From: JBBQZU01 sp041749535
GTDB taxonomy: Bacteria; Bacteroidota; Bacteroidia; Flavobacteriales_D; Cryomorphaceae
Assembly: GCA_041749535.1 (NCBI GenBank)
Contig: JBGTBE010000003.1
Location: 76,015 to 140,014 of the forward strand
DNA: 64,000 bases
Direction of reading: 5' to 3'
Below the pieces are notes generated by a model. That model was not told the origin of the DNA. It saw only the letters and a list, made by a program, of their open reading frames with translations, and did not search any database. Of the stretch, positions 51,608 through 61,857 are shown piece by piece. Each line of letters starts with the position of its first letter. The first letter of the stretch is position 1. Made by a program: the position numbers and the translations under genes.

Positions 51608-54361
51608 TTACTCTTTGATACACCTCACAGTAAAGCCACTTGCCCGATTGTGGCTGCCCATGTCGGTGCAGCCGCTGTCTATACGAACACGGCGTGCCAG
51701 ACTTCCTGAAATCGTGCTGCTCCAATACCGGCCAGCCAAACCCACGCTGCCAAGCTCACCGCTATGGCTGTAGCGCCGGCCTGCCGCTGCGAACCTAAGA
51801 GGCGATAAAAACGCTGCTTCAATACTGGAGTTGCTCCAACTCGATATCTCTTCGTTCCACTCGGCTTCGGTGGGTATTCTAAAGCCTGAAGGGCACGGGT
51901 TGTTTATCCCGTTTCCGCCTTGCCACAGGTTGTTGTTTTGCGAATTGCGCCAGTCTCCGGGGCTGCTGGGCGCAATAATGAATTCGCCTGAAGTGGGGGT
52001 ATCAGTAATGCTCAGGTTGGTAGTAACAGGAGAAGTCCGACATTGGTGTCCGTCACCAAATCGCCCCCACTGATACAGGTCTCCGTAAGCAGGCTCGTCT
52101 GTACTGCTGGCAGCCATCTGGGTGGCTCCTAAATTGCGGTCCATCCAGGATTTTCCCGTAGCTGGATTTGCAACTTCTACAATTTGGGTGGGAGTAGCTG
52201 TACAATGCATGGTACCGTTAGGATATGCTGGTGCTTCTGCATCCACCATCCGATCGAATTGACAAACCTGCCCACCAATGTTCACTGTGAAACTTGCAGA
52301 ACCACTCAACACAGGTGTACCAGTAATTGTAAAAACGAGCACCCCATTTCCATATGCAAACTCGCCGGAAGCCAACGTTGCCGTTAAGCCTGGAACGCCC
52401 TCAGAAGTTATGGATTGTCCGAAGTAGGTTCCACCGTCTCCACCTGAGTAGGCTATGACACTGGACACGCCACTGGCAAGAATTCCTGTTAACAGGGTTC
52501 CATTATTTAATGCAGAATCACAATTTAACCATTGTATAGACCCTTCCTCTGCTGCGATGTTCTTAATACAACGTACCGAAAAGCCATTCGCCCGCGACTG
52601 GCTGGACATATAAGCGTTGTTGTTGGCAAATCCAACAGCGCGTGCAGAAGAACCTGAAACAGAACTGCTCCAATACGCCCCGAGCGCCCCAGTATTTTTG
52701 ATTCCACCCGACAATGCACTTCTGCGCCCAGCGCCAGGGAGCTTGAGTGCAGACTGAAGGGCTCCTTCCTTATTGTTGCTGCTCCAACTTAAGCCCTCTG
52801 CATTCCACTCTGCGCTTGTAGGGATTCTATAGCCAAATGGACATGGATTGTTTATTCCAACTGCGCCCTGCCAGAGGCTGTCATTCTGTGAGTTTCGCCA
52901 ATCAGATGGGCTGATAGGTGCAAGGATAAAATTGCTGAAAGTCGGATAGTTTGTAGTGCTCAGTGCAGCTGTGTCCGGTGAATTCCGACATTGATGGCCG
53001 TCACTGAACCTGCCCCATTGATACAAGTCGCCGAAAGCAGCCTCAGTTTCACTAGCGTCTGCCGCCTGACTGGCACCCAGATTTCGGTCCATCCATGTGT
53101 TGCCTGTGATGGGATTGAAGACTTCAACAATGGCAGTGGGTATTCCGGAACAAATGACAGTGCCAGCAGGGTAGTTGGTTGTTGCGGAAGAAACTGACCT
53201 GTTGAGTGCACAAACCTGTCCACCAATGTTCACTTCAAAACTGGCCTCACCGCTACTCAATGGTGTGCCACCAATAATGTATATGAGCGAACCATTTCCA
53301 TTTGCAAAAACACCTGATGGCAGCGTTGCCATAAGGCCTTGCACGCCTGTTGAAGCAACGGATTGAGCGCTGTAGCTTCCGCCATTGCCACCTGTATACG
53401 GTATTGTACTGAACGTACCGCTGACTGCCATATCAATTTGCAACGATCCAACATTGGAAGCAAGGTCGCAATCTAAAAATTGTATCGAACCTTGTGATTC
53501 TTCCACGTCCTTTATGCAGCGAATTGAATAGCCCCCGGACCGAACATTGTAGTTGATGCTGGCACAATTCGCGTCAAAACGGAGTCGACGTGCTGAAATT
53601 ATGGCTGTACTGCTCCAATATCTTCCACCTGAGCCTACATTATTGAGCTCTCCGCTATGGCCATAACGGCGGCCTGCTGGAGTGAGTTTTAGTGGAGAAC
53701 TAAAAGCCCCTTCGATATCGTTGCTGATCCAGCTTAATCGCTCCCAATTCCACTCTGCGTCGGTAGGTATTCTAAAACCAGAAGGACATGGGTTATTTAC
53801 TCCTCCAACCCCCTGCCATAAGTTGTTGTTCTGAGGGATGCGCCAGTCGGAAGGAGCGCTGAGCGCTACAATAAAATCACCGTGTGGGGGTGCGTCCATC
53901 GTGCTAAGGATTGTTGTAGTATTCGAATTTCGGCACTGATGCCCATCACTGAACCTACCCCACTGGTACAAGTCGCCGTATGCAGCAGCATCATCAGGAG
54001 CAACAGCGACCTGTGAAGCACCAAGATTGCGGTCCATCCATATGTGGCCTGTGACCGTGTTTAACACTTCTACTACTTCAGAACCACCTTCAATGCAGTG
54101 AACGGAACCAGAAGGATATTCTATTTCCGGTATTCCTGAAAGCGTCACCTTTTCTATTGAAGATAAAATATGTGTGATACTATTGCTGCGGCCTGTATTC
54201 AAATACATGACTGGCACACCAGTCACAGAAAATGAAATGCTGTCAATTTCCGTCACAGGGTGAGTGACGGTGGTTCCATTGGTCAGCTGAATATGGTGGA
54301 TATATTGTCCAAATGATGCAGGACTCAAAACAAGGGCTATGATTACAAATGCGTATTTCAT
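51608..54361 (-). CDS. Secreted protein with three FISUMP domains
   Basis: The 917-residue protein has a signal peptide ending near SFGQ and the N-terminal module HHIQLTNGTTVTHPVTEIDS. It has three FISUMP domains (roughly 80-283, 395-607 and 712-917), each with WMDRNLGASQ or -ATQ, YGDLYQWGRFxDGHQCR, NNPCPxGFRIPT and YWSSxxSG. Two Ig-like linkers (about 284-395 and 608-712) share GGNGGSYSAQSV or GGDGGTYFGQSI and FxVNIGGQVC. It has no T9SS tail of its own. The paralogue at 29588 has one FISUMP domain. A T9SS protein lies just upstream on the same strand. Confidence 0.88.
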   Translation of the reverse strand: MKYAFVIIALVLSPASFGQYIHHIQLTNGTTVTHPVTEIDSISFSVTGVPVMYLNTGRSNSITHILSSIEKVTLSGIPEIEYPSGSVHCIEGGSEVVEVLNTVTGHIWMDRNLGASQVAVAPDDAAAYGDLYQWGRFSDGHQCRNSNTTTILSTMDAPPHGDFIVALSAPSDWRIPQNNNLWQGVGGVNNPCPSGFRIPTDAEWNWERLSWISNDIEGAFSSPLKLTPAGRRYGHSGELNNVGSGGRYWSSTAIISARRLRFDANCASINYNVRSGGYSIRCIKDVEESQGSIQFLDCDLASNVGSLQIDMAVSGTFSTIPYTGGNGGSYSAQSVASTGVQGLMATLPSGVFANGNGSLIYIIGGTPLSSGEASFEVNIGGQVCALNRSVSSATTNYPAGTVICSGIPTAIVEVFNPITGNTWMDRNLGASQAADASETEAAFGDLYQWGRFSDGHQCRNSPDTAALSTTNYPTFSNFILAPISPSDWRNSQNDSLWQGAVGINNPCPFGYRIPTSAEWNAEGLSWSSNNKEGALQSALKLPGAGRRSALSGGIKNTGALGAYWSSSVSGSSARAVGFANNNAYMSSQSRANGFSVRCIKNIAAEEGSIQWLNCDSALNNGTLLTGILASGVSSVIAYSGGDGGTYFGQSITSEGVPGLTATLASGEFAYGNGVLVFTITGTPVLSGSASFTVNIGGQVCQFDRMVDAEAPAYPNGTMHCTATPTQIVEVANPATGKSWMDRNLGATQMAASSTDEPAYGDLYQWGRFGDGHQCRTSPVTTNLSITDTPTSGEFIIAPSSPGDWRNSQNNNLWQGGNGINNPCPSGFRIPTEAEWNEEISSWSNSSIEAAFLSPLRFAAAGRRYSHSGELGSVGLAGRYWSSTISGSLARRVRIDSGCTDMGSHNRASGFTVRCIKE

Positions 54362-54377
54362 TTCGATTGAATCCAGG

Positions 54378-54905
54378 TTATCGTATGAAAATTCTTCCGG
54401 TTACCGTTTTAGTGTTGGAAATTACCCTACAGTAATAAATACCGGGTGCAATGCGCTTGACTCCGGCATCCCAGCGGAGTAAGGTTTTGGCCATATGCAC
54501 CCCCTGGTAGAGTTCTTCTATTCTCCTTCCATTGCCATCAAGTATTTCGATCAAAATATTGCGATTCTTTGCACCGGTGTATTCTATTTCAACAATATCG
54601 GAAGCAGGGTTTGGGTAGATTCTTAGCGCACCCATGGTATCCTGATTGTCCTTAGATGTTGCAGCCGTTGCAAGGTCAAATTGGTAGGAGTTGATATCAG
54701 CCATGTTCCAGGATATTACATTGCCGTTTTTTTGATAGATCAATAATAGGTTTGAATCAAACTTGATGCTTCTCAAATCAGATAAAACAATCGCTTCGAC
54801 TTCTCCATTCAGAAGGTATAGCACAAGCTGTTGCCCATGAGCACATGTTAAACTGGTAATAAACAGAAAAATAAAAATGCAAAATCTGAATGCCCCTATT
54901 CGCAT
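54378..54905 (-). CDS. Small T9SS-sorted protein, FISUMP partner
   Basis: The 175-residue protein has a signal peptide ending near AHGQ and a short module (LVLYLLNGEVEAIVLSDL). A type A T9SS domain closes it (LRIYPNPASDIVEIEYTG to VTGRIFIR). It is the counterpart of 30459-31007: the same order, the same small N-terminal module and a FISUMP gene 16 bases downstream. I chose the ATG at 54905, directly before the signal peptide; the frame is open to 55001. Confidence 0.75.
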   Translation of the reverse strand: MRIGAFRFCIFIFLFITSLTCAHGQQLVLYLLNGEVEAIVLSDLRSIKFDSNLLLIYQKNGNVISWNMADINSYQFDLATAATSKDNQDTMGALRIYPNPASDIVEIEYTGAKNRNILIEILDGNGRRIEELYQGVHMAKTLLRWDAGVKRIAPGIYYCRVISNTKTVTGRIFIR

Positions 54906-55146
54906 TGCCAGTAACAGGTTTTGGTTAGTAAGGAATGATAGTATTGGTATACCTATCTCAGCGCAATATACATTATTAATAAACAACACATATTGCTGCA
55001 AAGGGATGGAATTGGTTCAAGTCCCTGCAATTCCTTTCAGAATACATTGAAGGGAGCTGGCCTTGGGTTATTTCACGTTGGCTTCACATGTATATTGTAC
55101 AGCCTTAGATTGGGATGCCATAAATATAAGCCCTCTTCACTACAGC

Positions 55147-57006
55147 CTACACATACCCCTTCGCCTGCAAGTTAAACAGCGTTGCATACTTGCCATTTTT
55201 GGCCAGCAAATCTTCGTGACTCCCCATTTCCAAACGGCTACCATTTTCGAGAAACAAAATAGTGTCGGCCATGCGCACGGTGCTGAAGCGGTGACTGATG
55301 AGCACCGCAGTCTTTCCCTTCATCAATTCGCTGAAGCGAACAAATACCTCATTCTCAGCGCGCGCATCCAGAGCACTTGTGGGCTCATCTAGTATGATGA
55401 GTTGGGTATCGCCCATATATGCACGGGCAAGGGCTATTTTTTGCCATTCGCCACCGCTCAATTCTACCCCTTGCTCGAACCTGCGACCCAGGACTTGCTC
55501 GTAGCCCTGTGGCAATTTTTCCACCACGGTATCAGCAAGGCTTCTTCGGGCACTTTCGGAAATAAGGTCCAAATCGCCAACAGCTTCAATTTGACCAATC
55601 GCAATATTCTCCCCTGCCTGCATCTGAAATTTCACGTAATCCTGAAAAATTACACTCACATTTCTGCGCAGGTCGTAGATGTCATATTCTTTCAGGTCTA
55701 TTCCATCGAGCAGTATTCGTCCTTCCGTCGGATCGTATAGCCTGGCCAGCAGCTTCACAAGCGTGGTTTTGCCTGCACCATTCTCACCCACCAGGGCAAG
55801 CTTCTCTCCTACCTTCAGATGAAAACTCAGATTCCTAATGGAGTATTTCTCACTGCCCCGGTACTTAAAGCTTACATTCTCAAAAGTAAATCCTTCACGG
55901 ATGGGCTGTGGCAGCGCTCGCGCCTTCCCACGGTTTGATATATCTGGCACAATGGCAAAAAAATCGAAGAGATCCTGCAGGTACAGCGCATTCTCAGCAA
56001 TGGCACTAAAACGGTTCATCACACCCTGCAACATATTGCGCATTTGCAGAAATGCCCCTGCCAGGAAGGTCAGTTGACCAAGGGTAATTACGCCTCTCAC
56101 TGTATCGGCAGCAATGTACAGGTATGCGCCGTAATACGCGCCTGTGCCCAATACTGAAAGTACACTCCCCCACATGGCCCTGGACATTGCCAGTTTTTTA
56201 TTGGCCGAATAATAGGCACTTGCCAATCTTTCAAAACGGCTAGAGATAAAATCCTGAAGGTTGAATATTTTCACTTCTTTGGCGGTCTCATCGCTCGCTC
56301 CAATGTAGCGCAGGTAGTCGAGTTCACGGCGCTGAGGTGTCCAACTTCGGGTCAGGCTGTAGCCGGCTTCACTAAAGTGTGTTTCGCCCAAAAAGGATGG
56401 GATGATGGCCACAAAAAGTATCAGCAACAAAATGGGCTTGAAGGCAATAATACCCGCAGCGAGAAAGGCAATGGTGATCACATCCTGGGCTTGGGTGAGT
56501 ACCTGACTCATCAGCATGGTGCGACTGTTGGTTTGTCTGCGTGCACGCTCCAGCTTGTCATAAAATTTGCTGTCTTCAAACTGGTTCAGATCCAGGGTAG
56601 CCGCATGGCGAATCAATTTCACGGAAGTGTGGTTGCTAAAGAGATCGCCAAGCAGACTATCGAGCAGGGCTATGCCCCGGTTTATTAGGTCGCTACTTAT
56701 TGCAAGTCCAAACTCCAAACCAAGGTAAAGCCATAACTTGTTAAGGGTTGGTTCAGGGTTGTCCATTTGCACCACAATCTCGTCGATGATCAATTTGCCC
56801 ACCCACAACATCGCAACAGGTATGGCCGCTTTGGTCAAGCGCAAGAGCACATTTCCCAGCGTCATTGACCTGCTCGTTTCCCAAATCATGGTGAAAAATC
56901 TTGGGAGATTGCGAAAGGCACTCAATCGCTCTGCAAAACTTACTTTGGACTTGGTTTCTTTCGCGGAAGGATTATTAAATAGACCAGAGAAAATTGAAAA
57001 AATCAT
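55147..57006 (-). CDS. ABC exporter, fused permease-ATPase
   Basis: The 619-residue half-transporter has an N-terminal six-helix exporter domain (about 45-345) and a C-terminal ATPase with the Walker A motif GENGAGKTTL (about 402-411), Q-loop (VIFQDYVKF), signature LSGGEWQKIALARAY, Walker B LIILDEPTSALD and H-loop ISHRF. It belongs to the ABCB/MsbA-like exporters. The substrate could be a lipid, peptide or drug and cannot be read from the sequence. It acts as a dimer. It is a single-gene unit. Confidence 0.92.
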   Translation of the reverse strand: MIFSIFSGLFNNPSAKETKSKVSFAERLSAFRNLPRFFTMIWETSRSMTLGNVLLRLTKAAIPVAMLWVGKLIIDEIVVQMDNPEPTLNKLWLYLGLEFGLAISSDLINRGIALLDSLLGDLFSNHTSVKLIRHAATLDLNQFEDSKFYDKLERARRQTNSRTMLMSQVLTQAQDVITIAFLAAGIIAFKPILLLILFVAIIPSFLGETHFSEAGYSLTRSWTPQRRELDYLRYIGASDETAKEVKIFNLQDFISSRFERLASAYYSANKKLAMSRAMWGSVLSVLGTGAYYGAYLYIAADTVRGVITLGQLTFLAGAFLQMRNMLQGVMNRFSAIAENALYLQDLFDFFAIVPDISNRGKARALPQPIREGFTFENVSFKYRGSEKYSIRNLSFHLKVGEKLALVGENGAGKTTLVKLLARLYDPTEGRILLDGIDLKEYDIYDLRRNVSVIFQDYVKFQMQAGENIAIGQIEAVGDLDLISESARRSLADTVVEKLPQGYEQVLGRRFEQGVELSGGEWQKIALARAYMGDTQLIILDEPTSALDARAENEVFVRFSELMKGKTAVLISHRFSTVRMADTILFLENGSRLEMGSHEDLLAKNGKYATLFNLQAKGYV

Positions 57007-57266
57007 CGCGCAAAGTTAGCAACGATTGAAACCTGGAAACACTTAATGATAGAATAAATAAAATCCCGGGCAGCGAAGCTTTCTAAGTTTGATGGTTGAG
57101 ATAAATTATTACCTTCACTTATATGTTCTTTGTTCACATGACTTGTATAGCATCCTTTGAAGTGTAGTGTGCTCGCTTTTTAAAAAGCACAATCAGACAA
57201 AGGTGCGCAGCTCAAAAGTTAAAAAACATCTTTAAATGCATGCCCAACCAATCTAAACTTCACCCA

Positions 57267-58394
57267 ATGAAAAAAACTCTACTGCACCTTTCAATTTTAC
57301 TTGTTCTCACCGCATCAATGCCCACCAAGAGCTCAGCCCAGGTGGAGCTTCAAGATGGCCTTACTGTCGAAACACTCGTAAATACATTTTTTAATTCCGG
57401 GGTGCTCGTAAGCATTTCTAACATCACCTTCAATGGTGCTCCAGCCTCTGAAATCAACAACCAACTTGCGCTTTTTGGCAATGGACTCAGCGATAGTTTG
57501 GGCATGGATGCTGGCCTTGCGATGGGAACGAATCCTGTACAAACTGCATTGCTTGGCAATTGGATAGATCCCGGGAATCCTGGTTTCGATGGTGATCCGG
57601 ATATAACTGTATTGGCTGGCATGAATACCACCACCTGCGCTGTGCTGGAGTTTGATGTGCTTGTTGAGGCAGATGCCCTGGCCTTCAATTATGTATTCGG
57701 TTCCACAGAGTACGAGGGTTTTACTTGTTCTGTATTTAATGATGCTTTTGGATTCTTCATAAGTGGACCAGGTATAACAGGTCCTTTTTCGAACAATGCA
57801 ATCAATATTGCTACCATTCCGGACTCTGAGACTCCTATTGCCATTAATACGGTGAATGGGGGAATGCCCTCAGGAGGCAATAGTGGTATGAATTGCCAGA
57901 ACGCAAACCCAAACTGGCAGGAAGATGTGATATACTTTGTGAACAATTCTCAGAATGCTGCGAGCAGCATTGTTTCATCTGGATACACCGTAAATCTTGA
58001 AGCGTATGTAGAAGTGATCAACGGAGAAACCTATCATATGAAACTCGCGATATGCAATGCCGCTGATGGAGCATTGCCTTCTGTAGTTCTGTTTGAAGAA
58101 GGGTCATTCGAAGGACGTATGCTGAGTGCTGCTTCTGATGTGCGAAAAAATGAGCTCCAACTTTTCCCCAACCCTGCCGTTGAGATGCTGTATGTTGAGG
58201 GTGCATATTTTGATATGCGCGATGACTTGCGCATCACCATTTCCGACATTCAAGGACGTGAGGTAGCCATACACAGACCGAATGCCAGCGGTCGAATTGA
58301 ACTTCCCGTTTCCAGTTTGGAAAAAGGAATTTACATCGTGAATATGTACTCAGGAAACGAGTTTGTTGCTGTAAGCAAATTCGTGAAGAAATAA
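57267..58394 (+). CDS. T9SS-sorted choice-of-anchor L protein
   Basis: The 375-residue protein has a signal peptide ending near SSAQ. A choice-of-anchor L domain follows, with VSISNITFNGAP, LGMDAGLAMGTNP, FDVLVEADALAFNYVFGSTEYEGF, and FGFFISGPGI. A type A T9SS domain (LQLFPNPAVEMLYVEG to AVSKFVKK) ends it. The anchor L fold is widespread in surface proteins; a ligand is not known. The ATG at 57267 precedes the signal. A terminator lies downstream. Confidence 0.85.
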   Translation: MKKTLLHLSILLVLTASMPTKSSAQVELQDGLTVETLVNTFFNSGVLVSISNITFNGAPASEINNQLALFGNGLSDSLGMDAGLAMGTNPVQTALLGNWIDPGNPGFDGDPDITVLAGMNTTTCAVLEFDVLVEADALAFNYVFGSTEYEGFTCSVFNDAFGFFISGPGITGPFSNNAINIATIPDSETPIAINTVNGGMPSGGNSGMNCQNANPNWQEDVIYFVNNSQNAASSIVSSGYTVNLEAYVEVINGETYHMKLAICNAADGALPSVVLFEEGSFEGRMLSAASDVRKNELQLFPNPAVEMLYVEGAYFDMRDDLRITISDIQGREVAIHRPNASGRIELPVSSLEKGIYIVNMYSGNEFVAVSKFVKK

Positions 58395-58438
58395 TTAAAC
58401 AACCATACATCAGCCCAGAAACGGGGAATCAAAACCTG

Positions 58439-58466
58439 AAGGCCATCCATGAGGATGGCCTTTATT
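58439..58466 (+). terminator. Rho-independent terminator
   Basis: A 10-bp perfect stem (58439-58448 with 58453-58462), 4-base loop and T-rich tail lie 45 bases after the stop codon at 58394. Confidence 0.85.
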
Positions 58467-58536
58467 TATATCCCTCAACAATTGGCACGAGATTTGGCCG
58501 TTCTGAGCAAACCTAAATATTGAAAAACTTTACGTT

Positions 58537-59064
58537 ATGAAACCAATCACAACCATTCTTTTTTGCACTTGCATGGCCATCTCCATCTCTGCTTCAGCAC
58601 AGGAAACTTCAGATCCTCGACAGGGCAACAATGATTTAAAAATAAATGTACTCTACGGAGTGCTCGAAGCTTTGGAATTGGAATATGAACGAATTCTCAA
58701 TGACAACACAGGAGTGGGATTGGCTGCCAGTTATTGGTTTAATGAAGATTCGGACCTCAACTTTATAACCATCCCCTATTTTAGGTTTTACCCATCCGAC
58801 AAATACCATGGTTCTGGTTTTTTTATTGAAGGAAACCTTGCTGTAATCGGGTCAACAGACTATGTGGATTATTATGATGGCTTGTATTACTCGTATGAAG
58901 AAGAAAATGTAGTAAACATGGGTGCCGGGGTAGCTGTAGGAGGCAAGTTCATGTCGAAAAGCGGATTCTTCGGCGAGGTGTTTGGAGGGGTAGGACGGGT
59001 ATTCGGTGAATCCTATATTGAGGTATATCCCAGAGCGGGAATTACACTTGGCAGAAGGTTCTAG
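58537..59064 (+). CDS. Outer-membrane beta-barrel type protein
   Basis: The 175-residue protein has a signal peptide (ends near ASAQ). The mature part alternates hydrophobic and polar residues in strands and ends in a Phe (LGRRF), as for outer-membrane barrels. The start of the mature part (LKINVLYGVLEALELEYERIL) resembles DUF3575-type proteins. The role is unknown. It is monocistronic. Confidence 0.65.
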   Translation: MKPITTILFCTCMAISISASAQETSDPRQGNNDLKINVLYGVLEALELEYERILNDNTGVGLAASYWFNEDSDLNFITIPYFRFYPSDKYHGSGFFIEGNLAVIGSTDYVDYYDGLYYSYEEENVVNMGAGVAVGGKFMSKSGFFGEVFGGVGRVFGESYIEVYPRAGITLGRRF

Positions 59065-59138
59065 AAATACCTATCTCGTTTTGATTGGAAAACTCCCGGC
59101 ATCAAGACTCTTCTATTCTGTGAACTGCATATGGAAAC

Positions 59139-59993
59139 CTACTTTCTCAGACCATTTACCTTCACTTCGATAAGTACAGGTAAATGGTCTGACATATACA
59201 ACCCTCCTACCCTTCTTTCATCAATGTGTTGGTAGCTCAATACTTCAAACCTCTTGGTAAAAATATAGTCTATACTTTCTTTCATCTCCTTGTTGATGTC
59301 GAAGGCATTGTACGTACCTGCAGGGCCTTGCAGCTCCTTTCGGGAAATGTCCAAACCGTAATTCAGCCCACCTTTCAACCTTTCTACTGGCACTGATCCG
59401 GGCGGGGAATTAAAGTCGCCCATAAGAATGAGATGGGCATGTTTTAAACCATAGGCTTCAATTTTTTGGAGTATAAGTTCAGCTGATTTGCTTCGCGCTG
59501 TGCTTCCCATGTGGTCAAAATGGGTATTAAAAATATGCAGGGTATCTCCGTACTGACTATCCTTGAATTTGCCATAGGTGCAAATCCTTTCCATCGCAGC
59601 ATCCCAGCCCACTGAAACTTTATCAGGAGTATCAGATAACCAAAATGTTTCCTGAGCGAGCAATTCAAATTTCGTGGAATCATAATAAATGGCGCAATAT
59701 TCCCCTTCTTGCGCCCCATTGTCCCTGCCTACGCCTATGTATTTATAACCCGAAAGGTGCTCTAAAAGATATTCCACCTGATGGTACTTACCCTCTTGAA
59801 TACCTAAAAAATCGGGATGGTATCTCATCAACATTCCCACCACATCATCCTTGCGCACACCCCACGCATTCTCCTTATCGCCTGGGTTGTCATAGCGTAT
59901 ATTGAATGTCATGAATGAAATAGTTTGCCCAGGCACATCGCTGAAAATTGAAATCAGCATTATGGACATGAGAAAAGGAATAAATGAATTCAT
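59139..59993 (-). CDS. Exported endonuclease/exonuclease/phosphatase family hydrolase
   Basis: The 284-residue protein has a signal peptide (ends near VPGQ) and the EEP motifs TFNIRYDN, DFLGIQEG, IFNTHFDHMGS, LILMGDFNSPPG and MSDHLPVLIEV. These supply the Mg2+ site and the catalytic His pair. It hydrolyses phosphodiesters or phosphomonoesters; members with this size are often sphingomyelinase- or nuclease-like. The ATG at 59993 precedes the signal. An earlier ATG at 60113 overlaps the stop of the gene upstream, but gives 40 residues with no signal or homology. Confidence 0.85.
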   Translation of the reverse strand: MNSFIPFLMSIMLISIFSDVPGQTISFMTFNIRYDNPGDKENAWGVRKDDVVGMLMRYHPDFLGIQEGKYHQVEYLLEHLSGYKYIGVGRDNGAQEGEYCAIYYDSTKFELLAQETFWLSDTPDKVSVGWDAAMERICTYGKFKDSQYGDTLHIFNTHFDHMGSTARSKSAELILQKIEAYGLKHAHLILMGDFNSPPGSVPVERLKGGLNYGLDISRKELQGPAGTYNAFDINKEMKESIDYIFTKRFEVLSYQHIDERRVGGLYMSDHLPVLIEVKVNGLRK

Positions 59994-60109
59994 GTTCTTC
60001 CCCAGTTTTGGTTGATAAAAAGTTTGCAGCGGAGGTTTTTTCTTAAGCCAAACCAGGTGCATTAACTGCAAAGGTCCAATCCTGAATATTGTCAATACTG
60101 TATCAGAAC

Positions 60110-61255
60110 TCATTCCTTTATAATTCTTGCAGTATATCGCACGTCGTCCTGAACTGCGGAAAGAACATACATGCCATTTGCCAAAGATGAAATATCTATT
60201 GATGCAGCGTTAGAAACACTGAGCAATTCAACCCCATACATGGAGTAAACCTGAACCTGAAAAGGCTTCGACATATCAGGCAATTGAATATACATTAGGT
60301 TGGATGCAGGGTTGGGATACATCCTTAATTTTCCCACATATTCCGCAGGCTTCACTTCGGTGGTGGATAACCTATACCGCAAATAGATATGAAATACTTC
60401 TGTATCGTCTCTTTGATGGTAGTATAGCTTTTGTTTGTCGGTAGTAAGGCTGGCAGCTTCAGGAATAAAACCAAAATTAGAATGGATCACATCCGCCACG
60501 CTAAAAACTTCAGAAATGGAATTTCTCACTGAAACGCAAATCTCTGAATTTACAGTATTCTTTAATATTCTGGTGAAATAGAGTTCCAACCCATCCTTTG
60601 AAACTTGAGAGGCATAGACAATGTAATTAGGGTCATTCACATTGGCTAGAATCGATTCCGAATTGTCGAGTTTATTGAAAGTGGTATCATTGATTCTCTC
60701 CGCAATTCCGAGACTTGCATCACATGGTATTCCAAAATCACAATTGTTAAAGAAGGCATTGCAATAATAAAGGAAGTCGCCATGGTAGCCAATGGCTGCA
60801 TCCATGATAAGCCAACCAGGGCTATAAATATTAAAGTCGCCATATACCCTGCTGATATTGCTGACATTTCCTGAAGCATAAATACCCCTATGAAGATTTT
60901 CGAAATCAAGAGGATAATTCCTGAGTGAAACCCAAAAAAAATTATTTAGGCTATCCAGGGATGCTACACCATCCAAATGATCGGGTGAATCATCGTACGT
61001 CCCTCCCAGCAGGCCGTTAAAGGAAAATGTTGAGTCGTTGATCCTGCTTGCATAATACAAATTGGTGTTGCCACCTGCATTGAGTGAATTGAAATAAAGT
61101 GTGTTCTCATCCAATGAAATAAACGGCTCCATAGCGTCGAAAGCGAGCCCTTCAATATGTACCTTAATTTCTGGTCCAAATACCGGATAATCCTGTGCCA
61201 GCAAGTATTCAAAAGATACTATACAAAGCAGGAATACGAAGAACATGGATTTCAT
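60110..61255 (-). CDS. T9SS-sorted PD40-like protein
   Basis: The 381-residue protein has a signal peptide ending near LLAQ. Repeats with the pattern EPFISLDENTLYFNS and DGLELYFTR resemble WD40-like (PD40) propeller blades. A type A T9SS domain (LRMYPNPASNLMYIQL to TARIIKE) ends it. It has no catalytic motif, so a binding or scaffold role is possible. The following gene (EEP hydrolase) may be co-transcribed. Confidence 0.75.
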   Translation of the reverse strand: MKSMFFVFLLCIVSFEYLLAQDYPVFGPEIKVHIEGLAFDAMEPFISLDENTLYFNSLNAGGNTNLYYASRINDSTFSFNGLLGGTYDDSPDHLDGVASLDSLNNFFWVSLRNYPLDFENLHRGIYASGNVSNISRVYGDFNIYSPGWLIMDAAIGYHGDFLYYCNAFFNNCDFGIPCDASLGIAERINDTTFNKLDNSESILANVNDPNYIVYASQVSKDGLELYFTRILKNTVNSEICVSVRNSISEVFSVADVIHSNFGFIPEAASLTTDKQKLYYHQRDDTEVFHIYLRYRLSTTEVKPAEYVGKLRMYPNPASNLMYIQLPDMSKPFQVQVYSMYGVELLSVSNAASIDISSLANGMYVLSAVQDDVRYTARIIKE

Positions 61256-61494
61256 TATTTCCCGATTAACTTAAGCTCTAGGCGATATTTCAATACAGTA
61301 CTGTTCGAGCTAGAAACTGCAGTGTTGCTATGTATATCTCGCATTTTTCTCGACACTGTTCAAATTCAAAAGCATGAATAAACTGAAATTTCACCTTATC
61401 ACAATTTCTATCCTGTCTCTTTTCGATTTGTAATTTGAAAAGAACCAGATGCTTGAAAAGGACTTTAAGCCTAAAAACGCACATTGCAAGCCCC

Positions 61495-61857
61495 TCAAAT
61501 TATTATTTCTTCTCCGAATGTAAGCAAATTATGGTCAGGGTCCAGCAAGGCAAATTCCCATTGTCCCCATGGTTTTTCCTGCAGACGCCCATTGGGGTGA
61601 ATGCTTACTTTATTATCCAACAACGATTGATAGAACCTGGCAATATTGCTGGTTCTGATGTACACCTGACCGTAATTCTCAAAGGGATTCAAATCGGGGA
61701 ATTCAAAAAAATGAATTTCAATATGGTCTTTCTGAAGCATCAAATATCCATCAAAATCAGTACCTCCCACTTCGTGAAAACCCAAGTAATTGATGTAATA
61801 ATTCCTTGTCTTTTCTTTATTCCGCATGGGCAGTTTCGGGTGGATAGCAGATAGCAT
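61495..61857 (-). CDS. VOC/glyoxalase-fold protein
   Basis: The 120-residue protein has the VOC pattern with RNYYINYLGFHEVGG, YLMLQKDHIEIHFFEF, VYIRTSNIARFYQSL and FALLDPDHNLLTFGE. This is the layout of bleomycin-resistance-like proteins (ligand binding by a dimer). Metal ligands of true glyoxalase I are not all present. It is monocistronic. Confidence 0.8.
   Translation of the reverse strand: MLSAIHPKLPMRNKEKTRNYYINYLGFHEVGGTDFDGYLMLQKDHIEIHFFEFPDLNPFENYGQVYIRTSNIARFYQSLLDNKVSIHPNGRLQEKPWGQWEFALLDPDHNLLTFGEEIII

Noticed and set aside
60008..60113. Longer N-terminus of the EEP hydrolase starting at 60113
   Set aside because: The ATGA overlap with the gene upstream is tempting, but the 40 added residues would bury a clear signal peptide.
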